Assembly: GCA_947176355.1 (NCBI GenBank)
Contig: CAMWQY010000024.1
Coordinates: 1-15,245, forward strand
Reading direction: 5' to 3'
DNA from: an uncultured Porphyromonadaceae bacterium
GTDB lineage: Bacteria; Bacteroidota; Bacteroidia; Bacteroidales; Muribaculaceae
DNA length: 15,245 nucleotides
Shown here: positions 7,740 to 15,245 of the stretch, piece after piece
Numbering within the stretch: position 1 is the stretch's first letter
Layout: each line of letters starts with the position of its first letter
The notes under the pieces: generated by a model
The model's database searches: none
The model's input: only the letters and a program-made list of their open reading frames with translations
What the model was told of the DNA's origin: nothing
Translations under genes and position numbers: made by a program

Positions 7740-7771
7740 GTTGCAAAATTACGAATGATTTCGTAATTTTG
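7740..7771 (+). promoter_or_regulatory. ruvA promoter, interlocked with the recR promoter
   Basis: On the plus strand GTTG (7740-7743) and TAATTTTG (7764-7771) are 20 bp apart. The -7 box fits the consensus exactly and the -33 box differs by one base. The start is expected near 7775, giving a leader of about 63 nt that contains the 8-bp repeats. It probably serves ruvA and perhaps sprA. Confidence 0.65.
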
Positions 7772-7774
7772 CAA
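7741..7774. repeat. Perfect 14-bp inverted repeat between recR and ruvA
   Basis: TTGCAAAATTACGA (7741-7754) and TCGTAATTTTGCAA (7761-7774) are exact reverse complements around an ATGATT centre. Each arm carries a TAATTTTG box, in opposite orientation, so the repeat is best explained as two overlapping promoters rather than a terminator. A regulator could also use its symmetry. Confidence 0.85.
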
Positions 7775-7775
7775 A
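7744..7775 (-). promoter_or_regulatory. recR promoter
   Basis: On the minus strand TTTG (7772-7775) and TAATTTTG (7744-7751) are separated by 20 bp, matching the Bacteroidales -33/-7 consensus in full. If the start site lies about 4 nt after the -7 box, transcription begins near 7740, one base before the recR ATG, which suggests a leaderless mRNA. Confidence 0.7.
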
Positions 7776-7785
7776 TAAAAGTGGA

Positions 7786-7815
7786 GTTGTGGGGTTGTGG
7801 GGTTGTGGGGTTGTG
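7786..7815 (+). repeat. Tandem 8-bp repeat, 3.75 copies
   Basis: GTTGTGGG occurs three times in a row (7786-7809), followed by a partial GTTGTG (7810-7815). All copies are identical. The tract is G-rich on the coding strand (three GGGG runs) and lies between the predicted ruvA promoter and the ruvA ATG, so copy-number changes would alter leader length but not the protein. Confidence 0.9.
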
Positions 7816-7837
7816 ACTGTAATAAAAATTATTGATT

Positions 7838-8419
7838 ATGATAGAGTATATTAAGGGAGAGATAGGGGAGTTGGAGCCAACTTTGGCAGTGTTGGAATGT
7901 TCCGGCGTAGGATATGGGTTGAATATAACATTGATGGATTATGCTAAGCTTCAGCAGCTTAAACAGGCTAAGCTATATGTCCATGAGTCTATACGAGAGG
8001 ACGCGCATGAATTGTATGGGTTCATGACAAAACAGAGTCGCGAATTATTCCGGCAATTGATTGGTGTAAGTGGTGTCGGCCCGAATACGGCAAGGCTTAT
8101 ACTTTCTTCAATGTCAGAGGATCAGCTGATCGATGCAATAGCCAACGACAAGCCTGCAGCATTGAAAGGAGTTAAGGGAATTGGAGGAAAGACAGCTCAG
8201 AGGATAATTGTAGACCTTAAAGATAAAATAAAAGCTACAGATATTTCGTTAATTTCAAGTACGCCCGTAGTAGGGGAAGCGTTTGACGATGCTGCAGCTG
8301 CACTTGCAATGCTTGGATTTAATCCGCAAGCAAGCCGGATTGCGCTTAAGAAACTCTTCACCGAAGACCCGAATCTCACGACTGAAAAGGCAATAAAGCT
8401 CGCGTTGACAATGCTTTAG
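7838..8419 (+). CDS. ruvA: Holliday junction branch migration protein RuvA
   Basis: This 193-residue protein is RuvA over its full length. Domain I is an OB-fold from [20 protein letters not shown] through about 62. Domain II has two helix-hairpin-helix motifs, [12 protein letters not shown] (74-85) and [15 protein letters not shown] (109-123), which hold the junction DNA. A short linker leads to domain III (about 147-193, [10 protein letters not shown]...), which contacts the RuvB motor. The start is the ATG at 7838; a TTG two codons upstream would only add two residues before the canonical MIEYIKG. It works with RuvB and RuvC in recombination repair; neither gene is in the window. The next gene on the same strand, sprA, starts 86 nt after its stop without an obvious terminator or promoter, so the two may be cotranscribed. 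Confidence 0.96.
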   Translation: MIEYIKGEIGELEPTLAVLECSGVGYGLNITLMDYAKLQQLKQAKLYVHESIREDAHELYGFMTKQSRELFRQLIGVSGVGPNTARLILSSMSEDQLIDAIANDKPAALKGVKGIGGKTAQRIIVDLKDKIKATDISLISSTPVVGEAFDDAAAALAMLGFNPQASRIALKKLFTEDPNLTTEKAIKLALTML

Positions 8420-8505
8420 TGTCTTTAGCGCCTAAGGATAAGGGACGGTCAAGGATTGATTTGAACGACAATAATTTGAGAAAGCGCAAGGTCAACATAT
8501 CACGT

Positions 8506-11500
8506 ATGCGGATAGTGTCGGCACTCATAGCAGTGTTGGCACTCAGCGTCGCGTCTTTTTCACAGTATAAGAAATCGACTCTTGAGCCCCCACCCCCACC
8601 TCCGGTGCCGGATACGCAAATTGTCGGAGGAGACTCAGTAGAGTTAATATATCCTGTGAAGCCGACTGTCAATATCACAAATGAAGACTATCGGGGTAAA
8701 GAGTATCCTGCTGATTTGCGTGATCCTCAGAATATCACGACTAATGTAGTGTATGATCCGGAGTCCGGGATGTATGTACTGCACACAAAATTAGGAGAGA
8801 AAGACATCATAACGCCCTTTATGATGCCTGCTGATGAATATCAGGATATGCTCAATAGGGAAGAGATGTATGATTATTTCCGTAGTCAGAATTCAGCTAA
8901 CTTTGAGCAAAAGGGAAAAGAGGCGTTCAATATCCTCGATATGAACTTTGCTCTTGGTCCTCTCGAAAAGGTGTTCGGACCCGGAGGTGTGCGTCTTACC
9001 ACACAAGGATCCATTCAGATTTCAGCCGGAGTTAAGAGCAACAAGACTGACAATCCGGCTTTGTCTTTGAAATCGAGAAGAAAGACTTATTTTGATTTTA
9101 ATCAGAAAATACAGGCTACTATCAATGCATCGGTTGGCGACAAGATGAAGTTTAATATGAACTATAACACCGATGCAACCTTCAATTTTGACTCCCAGAA
9201 ACTTAAACTTCAATATGAGGGAAAGGAAGATGAGATAATAAAGAATATCGAGGCAGGTAATGTCAGCATGACTACCGGAAGCAGCCTTATTAGAGGCGGA
9301 ACAGCTCTTTTCGGTGCGAAGGCTAAATTGCAATTTGGCAAACTGACCTTGACCGGCTTGCTGTCTCAGCAGAACTCTGAGTCGAAGACAATTTCGACGC
9401 AAGGTGGAGTGCAGAGCACAGATTTTGCCATCAGTGCAGCTGATTATGATGCCAACCGACATTTTTTCCTAAGTCAATATTTTTATATGCATTATGATGA
9501 GTTTTGCTCCAAACTGCCATATATTGCATCAGGCATCAACATCACGCGTATAGAAGTATGGGTGACAAATAAAACTCAGAAATTTGATGAAAGCCGAAAT
9601 TTTGTGGCTTTCATGGACCTTGGTGAAAACACTCGACTTGCTACAGATTATTGGACTCCGGATTATGCAGTGCCTGTCCCTTCAAATTCAAGCAATAATC
9701 TTTTGCAGGTCATTAAGACGGAGTATCCCGGAGCAAGAAACATCAATCAGGTGACAGAAGTGCTCAAACCACTTAATGCTTACGGAATAGAAGGAGGTAA
9801 GGACTTTGAGAAAGTGGAAAGTGCGCGCCTTCTGAATTCAAGTGAATATACTCTCAATTCTGCTCTTGGCTATATATCATTGAAGCAAGCTCTCAATACT
9901 GATGAGGTATTGGCAGTGGCATTTGAGTATACATACAATGGAAAGGTGTATCAGGTTGGCGAATTTTCAGGAGATGTCACATCTACTGAAAATGCTCTTT
10001 ATCTGAAGATGCTTCGAGGCACGACAGTGTCACCAAAATTGCCAATGTGGCAGCTGATGATGAAGAATATCTATAGCCTGGGAGCGTATCAGATACAGAA
10101 AAAGAATTTCAAATTTAATGTGAAATTCCTGAGCGATTCCACAGGCATTGAGATTCCATATCTTCCTGTAGGTTCGATCTCCAACAAGCCTCTGCTTCAA
10201 GTAATGGGGCTCGACCAGATAGATTCTAATGGAGAATCCGTAAGTGACGGTATATTTGACTTTATCGAAGGCTATACCATCCAGACATCAAACGGCAAGG
10301 TCATCTTTCCGGTGGCAGAACCATTTGGATCTAATCTAAGGAGAAAGATTGACAATGATGCTCTTGCTGATCGCTATGTATATCAAGAACTTTACGACTC
10401 TACCCTTGTGGTGGCAAAGCAGTTTGCCGACAAGAATAAATTCACAATGTATGGTCAATATACGTCGGGCAGGGGTAGTCAGATCAATCTTGGTGCTATG
10501 AATGTGCCGAGAGGATCGGTTGTAGTGACTGCCGGTGGAGCTGTTCTTACTGAAAACAGTGACTATACAGTTGACTACTCGATGGGTATTGTCACAATAA
10601 CCAATCAGAGCATTATAGACTCCGGTACGAATGTCAGCGTTTCTCTCGAAAATCAATCGATGTTCTCCATGCAGAGGAAAACATTGATGGGTTTGGATGC
10701 TCAATATCGATTTAATAAGGATTTGACTATAGGGGGTACATTGCTTCATTTCGGTGAGAAATCTTTGACTGAAAAAGTTGGATTAGGTGAAGAACTCATC
10801 AACAATACAATGTTTGGAGCCAATATAAGCTACAACAAGCAGTTTATGTGGCTGACCAATCTTATAAATAAGGTGCCGACGATCAACGCAAAGTCACCGT
10901 CATCTTTCAATCTCACGGCAGAATATGCACAATTGATCCCGGCAAAGCAGAAAACCGGAACTAATCAGGGAAGTTCGTACGTCGACGACTTTGAGACCTC
11001 TCAAACCGGAGTTGACTTGAGAAATCCATATAGTTGGTTTTTGGCATCTACGCCCCAGGATGGCGGAGCCGATGCTCTCTTTCCCGAGGCAAGCCTTAGC
11101 AACAATCCGGACTATGGCAAAAATCGTGCACTCTTGGCATGGAACTATATCGACCGTATCTTCACGCAAAAAAATAGTTCTATGCTCCCCGGATATTTGA
11201 AAAATGACAAAGAGCAGCTGTCTAATCCATACGTCAGGGAAGTAAAGGTATACGAGATATATCCCGGGCGTGACACTAATTATGGAGATGCCAACTACAT
11301 CCAGACACTCAACCTGTCGTTCTATCCAAAGGAGAGAGGTCCGTATAATACAGATGCTGACAACATTGACAGTGACGGATCGCTTCTCAATCCGGAGAAA
11401 AGATGGGGTGGAATCATGCGCAAGATGGAAAACTCTAACTTTGAGACATCTAATGTAGAGTATATCCAATTCTGGCTTCTCGACCCGTTCCTTGATGAGA

Positions 11501-14500
11501 AAGCACCGACAAATCCCGGTGGTGACCTCTATTTTAACTTCGGAGAGATATCGGAAGATATCCTTAAAGATGGAATGAAGAGTTATGAGAATGGTCTGCC
11601 GGTGGATGGAAATAATGATTTCATTGAAGAGACTGTATGGGGAAAAGTCTCCAAACAGAATTCTCTCACCTATGCTTTTGAGAATGCACCGGATGCGCGT
11701 CTGCTTCAAGACGTAGGTCTTGACGGAATCCCGACAGAAGAGGAATTCACTTATCCTACCTACGGAGATTTCATAGAGAAACTTCGTCAGAGATTGCCTT
11801 CGGAGACAATTGCTCGGATGCAGGAAGATCCTATGTCGGTGTTCAATGATCCGGCGGGCGATAATTATCATTTCTTCCGTTCAGACTATTATGATGCCCA
11901 ACATACTTCGATACTTGACCGCTACAAGCATTATAATGGAGTGGAAGGCAACTCTCTCTCTCCAGATCAAAGTCCTAATCCTCAATATCAATCAAGCAGG
12001 GCTGTGCCTGATGTGGAGGATATCAATCAGGATAATACGCTCAACGAATATGAACGCTATTTCCAATACAGGGTATCCATTCGCCCGGAAGACCTCGTGG
12101 TTGGAAAGAATTTTGTGACTGACCGTCAAGAGAGAATGGTCCCGACTCCTGATGGTCAGAAGCCCGCTGTGTGGTATCAGTTCAAGATACCTTTGACAAG
12201 TCCTGAAAAGGTGGTTGGTGGCATCAGCGACTTCTCTACAATACGATTTGCACGTATCTTCATGACTGGTTTCAGCGAGACTACACATCTTCGTTTCGGT
12301 TCGTTGGAACTCGTAAGAGGGGAGTGGCGCGATTATAAATTCAATCTCAATTCACGTAATGACTCTCCGGCTGAAGGGGAGCTCGACATGAGCGTAGTAA
12401 ACATCGAAGAGAACTCTCGTCGTACTCCTGTCAATTATGTGCTTCCTCCCGGAGTGACTCGAATCCAAGACTCAAGCAGTGCATCAGCCACACAGCTGAA
12501 TGAGCAATCCCTGCAGCTGAAACTTGCAGGTATTCAGCCCGGGGATGCACGAGGAATATATAAAAACACGCAATTAGACCTCCGAATCTATAAGCGTCTT
12601 CAGATGTGGGTGCATGCCGAGGCTGAAGTTGACGACCGCACCAACCTCAAGGATGGCGACCTCGCTATCTTCATCCGAGTTGGTTCTGACGTCAAGAACA
12701 ATTACTATGAGTATGAGATACCGCTCGATGTCACTGCACCGGGGACTTACAACAATATGTCGTCGGTAGATAGGTGGCTTGTATGGCCTAAGAATAACTT
12801 CCTTGATCTTCCATTCGAACTCTTCACTTCAACAAAGACAGCTCGCAACCGAGCAATGTCTGCCGGAGAAGAAGGGGTAGGGTATATCCGTCTTTATTCG
12901 ATGAGAGACCCGAATAATCAACGCAATACGGTCTCAGTGCTTGGTAATCCATCGCTGAGTGACGTCCGCACAATGCTTATTGGCGTTCGCAACAAGTCGA
13001 ATACTGTCAAAGATGGTACGATCTGGGTGAATGAGCTTAAAGTGACTGATTTCAATCAAGAAGGAGGCTGGGCTGCAAAGGTCAATGCAAATCTTGCTAT
13101 ATCTGATATTGCGACTGTCAACTTTGCAATGCACAAGGAGACAGCCGGATTCGGTAGTGTTGACCAGGGTCTTTCAGCCCGACGCCTTGACAATTACGAC
13201 CAGTACAATTTCTCGATACAGGGTAATCTTGGTAAGCTCGTTCCGGAGAAGGTGAAGCTTTCTGCTCCAATCTATTATTCAAAGAGCAGTGAGACTACGA
13301 CTCCTAAATACAATCCTCTTGACCAGGACATTCTTCTCAAGGATGCGCTTTCAGCCGCTACGACCAAGGCTGAGAAAGATTCAATAAAGGGATATGCGGT
13401 GACAAAGAAAACGACTGAAGCATTTTCATTGTCAAATCTTAGATTTAATGTGACATCTAAGAATACCATGCCATGGGATCCTGCCAACTTCACGATAGCG
13501 TTCAACTTCAATAAGCTGCGCGAGATGGATCCTACTACTGAATATGAGAACACTTCAGACTACAGAGGTTCGTTCCAATATTCATATTCACCATATTTCA
13601 AGCCTTACAAGCCATTCTCCAAGCTTGATGGAAAGTCAAAATTCCAGAAGTTCCTTAAAGATTGGCAACTTAACTGGCTTTTTAACAACCTGACATTCTT
13701 TACAAGTATGTCAAGGCATTACTATGAGCAGCAGACACGTTCTGAAGTAGACGTAGATATGCAGCTTCCGGTTCAGGTGAGCAAGAACTTCCTTTGGGAC
13801 CGCCAGCTATCTCTTAATTGGAATTTGACACAGTCCCTTACGTTCTCATTCCAAAGCAATACCACAGCAAGAATTGAGGAGACTATAGGTGCTGTCAATA
13901 AAAAACTTTTCCCCGATAAATATAGGGATTGGAAAGACACTGTCATCAACTCCATCAAAGGTCTTGGTACTCCTTGGAACTACAATCAGACATTCACAGG
14001 AAGCTACAAGGCTCCTTTCAATAAGATTCCTTTCCTGGATTATCTGACTGGAAACTTGAGCTATACCTCCACTTATCAATGGGATAGAGGGACAAAAGTG
14101 CAGGATGTGGATATGGGTAATTCCATCCGCAACCAGACCACTTGGAATGCTGATGCCCGCCTTAACTTTGAGACTCTTTACAATCATAGCAAATTCCTCA
14201 AAGATGTCAATCAGAGATTCTCCGGGAAATCCGGTGGAAACAAACGTAATTTAAAGACGTCCGGTGGGAAAAATGCTAAAAAAGAGCCGAAGGCAAAGAG
14301 ACTGGAGAAACTTATCCAATTGTCGGAAGACTCCACAACTGTTTTCAAACACAATCTCAAGACTAAAGACATTATTTATACAGCCACTGTCAAAGGGAAA
14401 AAGTTCGATCTTAAGACAAAACCGATCGATGAAAACAGCGTAGAAATTCTTAACAAAGGAAAAGAAATAGTAAAGGTCATAGCTAAAGAGAAGACAAAAG

Positions 14501-15245
14501 AAGATAAGAAGAATATCGGCATGGAGATTCTCCAGCATGGAGTGCGTCTGCTAATGGCTCCTCGAAGCATATCAATGCGCTGGAGACAGAATCATTCGCT
14601 TAATTTGCCTCTTTTCATGCCTTCGGTAGGCGACGTATTCGGACAGTCGAATTCTTACGGACCTATGAGTCCCGGTCTTGATTTCGCATTTGGTTTCTAC
14701 GACGAAGGGTATGTAGATAAGGCTCTTAATCGTGGGTGGCTTCTTACTGACGGACAAAATACATCTCCGGCAATTTGGAATAAAGGTGAAGAATTCAACT
14801 TTGAGCTGACTTTGGAGCCAATAAAAGGACTGAAAATCACACTTACTGAAAATCTTACGGACAATCGTACGAATCAGGTGCAGTTTATGTATTCCGGTAT
14901 GCCGACATCGCGTACGGGTAGCTATACACGTACCCACGTGGCTTTGAAGACTGCCCTAAAGACATATAAGGCTGAGAACGGATATTATTCAGAGACTTTC
15001 AACAAATTTCTTCAATATATCCCAGTCATTGCCGACAGATATGAGCAGATGTATGCTGAAATGCGTTATCCTGACAACGGATTTATGGAAGGAAACCCTC
15101 TGGGTGGAACAGCATATAATCCTAAAGTAGGAAGTGTGAGCCGCACTTCAAGCGATGTGTTGATTCCGGCGTTCCTCGCGGCATATAGTGGGACAGATGT
15201 AAATAAAGTGACACTTAAACTTTTCCCGGGATTATCGTCGATTTT
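8506..15245 (+). CDS. sprA: SprA, giant outer-membrane translocon of type IX secretion (3' end outside window)
   Basis: A single uninterrupted frame of 2,246 codons runs to the right edge. The start is set at the ATG in 8506 because it opens a signal peptide (MRIVSALIAVLALSVASFS) followed by a six-proline run (28-33); a TTG at 8461 or 8476 would add a basic N-terminus. SprA landmarks include LGPLEKVFGPGGVRL (150-164), NMNYNTDATFNFD (217-229), KLKLQYEGKEDEIIKNIEAGNVSM (232-255), VDDFETSQTGVDLRNPYSW (826-844), FWLLDPF (989-995) and LVRGEWRDYKFNL (1269-1281). A Lys-rich hydrophilic segment lies at about 1904-2005. In Flavobacterium johnsoniae SprA is a very large single-chain beta-barrel that carries folded T9SS cargo across the outer membrane with PorV and Plug; the Porphyromonas homologue is Sov. 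Homologues have roughly 2,300-2,500 residues, so perhaps 100-250 are missing here. It follows ruvA by 86 nt. No other T9SS gene is visible. Confidence 0.95.
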   Translation, partial: MRIVSALIAVLALSVASFSQYKKSTLEPPPPPPVPDTQIVGGDSVELIYPVKPTVNITNEDYRGKEYPADLRDPQNITTNVVYDPESGMYVLHTKLGEKDIITPFMMPADEYQDMLNREEMYDYFRSQNSANFEQKGKEAFNILDMNFALGPLEKVFGPGGVRLTTQGSIQISAGVKSNKTDNPALSLKSRRKTYFDFNQKIQATINASVGDKMKFNMNYNTDATFNFDSQKLKLQYEGKEDEIIKNIEAGNVSMTTGSSLIRGGTALFGAKAKLQFGKLTLTGLLSQQNSESKTISTQGGVQSTDFAISAADYDANRHFFLSQYFYMHYDEFCSKLPYIASGINITRIEVWVTNKTQKFDESRNFVAFMDLGENTRLATDYWTPDYAVPVPSNSSNNLLQVIKTEYPGARNINQVTEVLKPLNAYGIEGGKDFEKVESARLLNSSEYTLNSALGYISLKQALNTDEVLAVAFEYTYNGKVYQVGEFSGDVTSTENALYLKMLRGTTVSPKLPMWQLMMKNIYSLGAYQIQKKNFKFNVKFLSDSTGIEIPYLPVGSISNKPLLQVMGLDQIDSNGESVSDGIFDFIEGYTIQTSNGKVIFPVAEPFGSNLRRKIDNDALADRYVYQELYDSTLVVAKQFADKNKFTMYGQYTSGRGSQINLGAMNVPRGSVVVTAGGAVLTENSDYTVDYSMGIVTITNQSIIDSGTNVSVSLENQSMFSMQRKTLMGLDAQYRFNKDLTIGGTLLHFGEKSLTEKVGLGEELINNTMFGANISYNKQFMWLTNLINKVPTINAKSPSSFNLTAEYAQLIPAKQKTGTNQGSSYVDDFETSQTGVDLRNPYSWFLASTPQDGGADALFPEASLSNNPDYGKNRALLAWNYIDRIFTQKNSSMLPGYLKNDKEQLSNPYVREVKVYEIYPGRDTNYGDANYIQTLNLSFYPKERGPYNTDADNIDSDGSLLNPEKRWGGIMRKMENSNFETSNVEYIQFWLLDPFLDEKAPTNPGGDLYFNFGEISEDILKDGMKSYENGLPVDGNNDFIEETVWGKVSKQNSLTYAFENAPDARLLQDVGLDGIPTEEEFTYPTYGDFIEKLRQRLPSETIARMQEDPMSVFNDPAGDNYHFFRSDYYDAQHTSILDRYKHYNGVEGNSLSPDQSPNPQYQSSRAVPDVEDINQDNTLNEYERYFQYRVSIRPEDLVVGKNFVTDRQERMVPTPDGQKPAVWYQFKIPLTSPEKVVGGISDFSTIRFARIFMTGFSETTHLRFGSLELVRGEWRDYKFNLNSRNDSPAEGELDMSVVNIEENSRRTPVNYVLPPGVTRIQDSSSASATQLNEQSLQLKLAGIQPGDARGIYKNTQLDLRIYKRLQMWVHAEAEVDDRTNLKDGDLAIFIRVGSDVKNNYYEYEIPLDVTAPGTYNNMSSVDRWLVWPKNNFLDLPFELFTSTKTARNRAMSAGEEGVGYIRLYSMRDPNNQRNTVSVLGNPSLSDVRTMLIGVRNKSNTVKDGTIWVNELKVTDFNQEGGWAAKVNANLAISDIATVNFAMHKETAGFGSVDQGLSARRLDNYDQYNFSIQGNLGKLVPEKVKLSAPIYYSKSSETTTPKYNPLDQDILLKDALSAATTKAEKDSIKGYAVTKKTTEAFSLSNLRFNVTSKNTMPWDPANFTIAFNFNKLREMDPTTEYENTSDYRGSFQYSYSPYFKPYKPFSKLDGKSKFQKFLKDWQLNWLFNNLTFFTSMSRHYYEQQTRSEVDVDMQLPVQVSKNFLWDRQLSLNWNLTQSLTFSFQSNTTARIEETIGAVNKKLFPDKYRDWKDTVINSIKGLGTPWNYNQTFTGSYKAPFNKIPFLDYLTGNLSYTSTYQWDRGTKVQDVDMGNSIRNQTTWNADARLNFETLYNHSKFLKDVNQRFSGKSGGNKRNLKTSGGKNAKKEPKAKRLEKLIQLSEDSTTVFKHNLKTKDIIYTATVKGKKFDLKTKPIDENSVEILNKGKEIVKVIAKEKTKEDKKNIGMEILQHGVRLLMAPRSISMRWRQNHSLNLPLFMPSVGDVFGQSNSYGPMSPGLDFAFGFYDEGYVDKALNRGWLLTDGQNTSPAIWNKGEEFNFELTLEPIKGLKITLTENLTDNRTNQVQFMYSGMPTSRTGSYTRTHVALKTALKTYKAENGYYSETFNKFLQYIPVIADRYEQMYAEMRYPDNGFMEGNPLGGTAYNPKVGSVSRTSSDVLIPAFLAAYSGTDVNKVTLKLFPGLSSI

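Noticed and set aside
7786..7815. A CRISPR-like array
   Set aside because: The repeats are only 8 bp and directly adjacent with no spacers, so this is a simple tandem repeat.
7832..7837. A TTG start for ruvA two codons upstream of the ATG
   Set aside because: RuvA proteins begin at the OB-fold with MIEYIKG, which the ATG at 7838 gives directly.
8423..8437. A terminator between ruvA and sprA
   Set aside because: CTTTAG/CTAAGG gives only a weak 6-bp stem with a wobble pair, and no T-run follows.
8376..8678. A 100-codon minus-strand open frame spanning the ruvA-sprA junction, with a Gly-rich stretch
   Set aside because: The Gly run is simply the antisense of the SprA six-proline run (residues 28-33). 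Both plus-strand genes explain the sequence.
10900..11871. A 323-codon open frame on the minus strand
   Set aside because: It lies fully inside sprA on the opposite strand. The plus-strand frame reads through as continuous, recognisable SprA sequence, while the antisense frame shows no recognisable domain.
11810..12118. A 102-codon plus-strand open frame overlapping sprA in another frame
   Set aside because: The protein is rich in Ile, Met and Arg without domain features, and the overlapping SprA frame is well supported.

Overview
The window looks like chromosomal DNA of a Bacteroidota bacterium, most likely of the order Bacteroidales (a gut lineage such as Muribaculaceae fits, but that is inference). 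Three things point there: promoters of the TAnnTTTG type with a TTTG-like box about 20 bp upstream, start codons without Shine-Dalgarno sequences, and gene families typical of the phylum (BlaR1 with a TonB tail, an OMP_b-brl_3-type outer-membrane receptor, and SprA). There are no tRNAs, rRNAs, CRISPR arrays, insertion sequences or phage genes, and no gene-free stretch longer than 300 bp.

Layout. Positions 1-399 (+) hold the 3' end of an ABC ATPase gene, closed by a rho-independent terminator. Positions 518-7739 are on the minus strand. In the direction of transcription they read: recR and a GNAT acetyltransferase (one likely operon), then a NhaD-type Na+/H+ antiporter, then an 821-residue TonB-dependent receptor-like outer-membrane protein with a strong terminator, then a blaI-blaR1 pair overlapping by 4 bp. 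Positions 7838-15245 are on the plus strand: ruvA, then sprA, which runs off the right edge.

How the genes relate. RecR (gap repair with RecF/RecO) and RuvA (Holliday junction binding) diverge from a 98-bp spacer. In it a perfect 14-bp inverted repeat contains two interlocked promoters, and a 30-bp tract of 8-bp repeats lies in the predicted ruvA leader. The BlaI/BlaR1 pair has a promoter with an exact -7 box and a perfect dyad over its -33 box, as expected of an autorepressed sensor unit; no beta-lactamase is nearby. BlaR1 ends in a TonB C-terminal domain and lies next to an outer-membrane receptor, so the two may be physically or regulatorily linked, though a terminator and a separate promoter lie between them.

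The largest gene is sprA, open from 8506 to the window end (2,246 codons). SprA is the giant outer-membrane translocon of the type IX secretion system, so the host probably secretes proteins by T9SS. I see no clearly new defence or mobile system. The observations most worth a second look are the palindromic double promoter, the repeat tract in the ruvA leader, the dyad operator of blaI, and the perfect hairpins without U-tracts just after two minus-strand genes.
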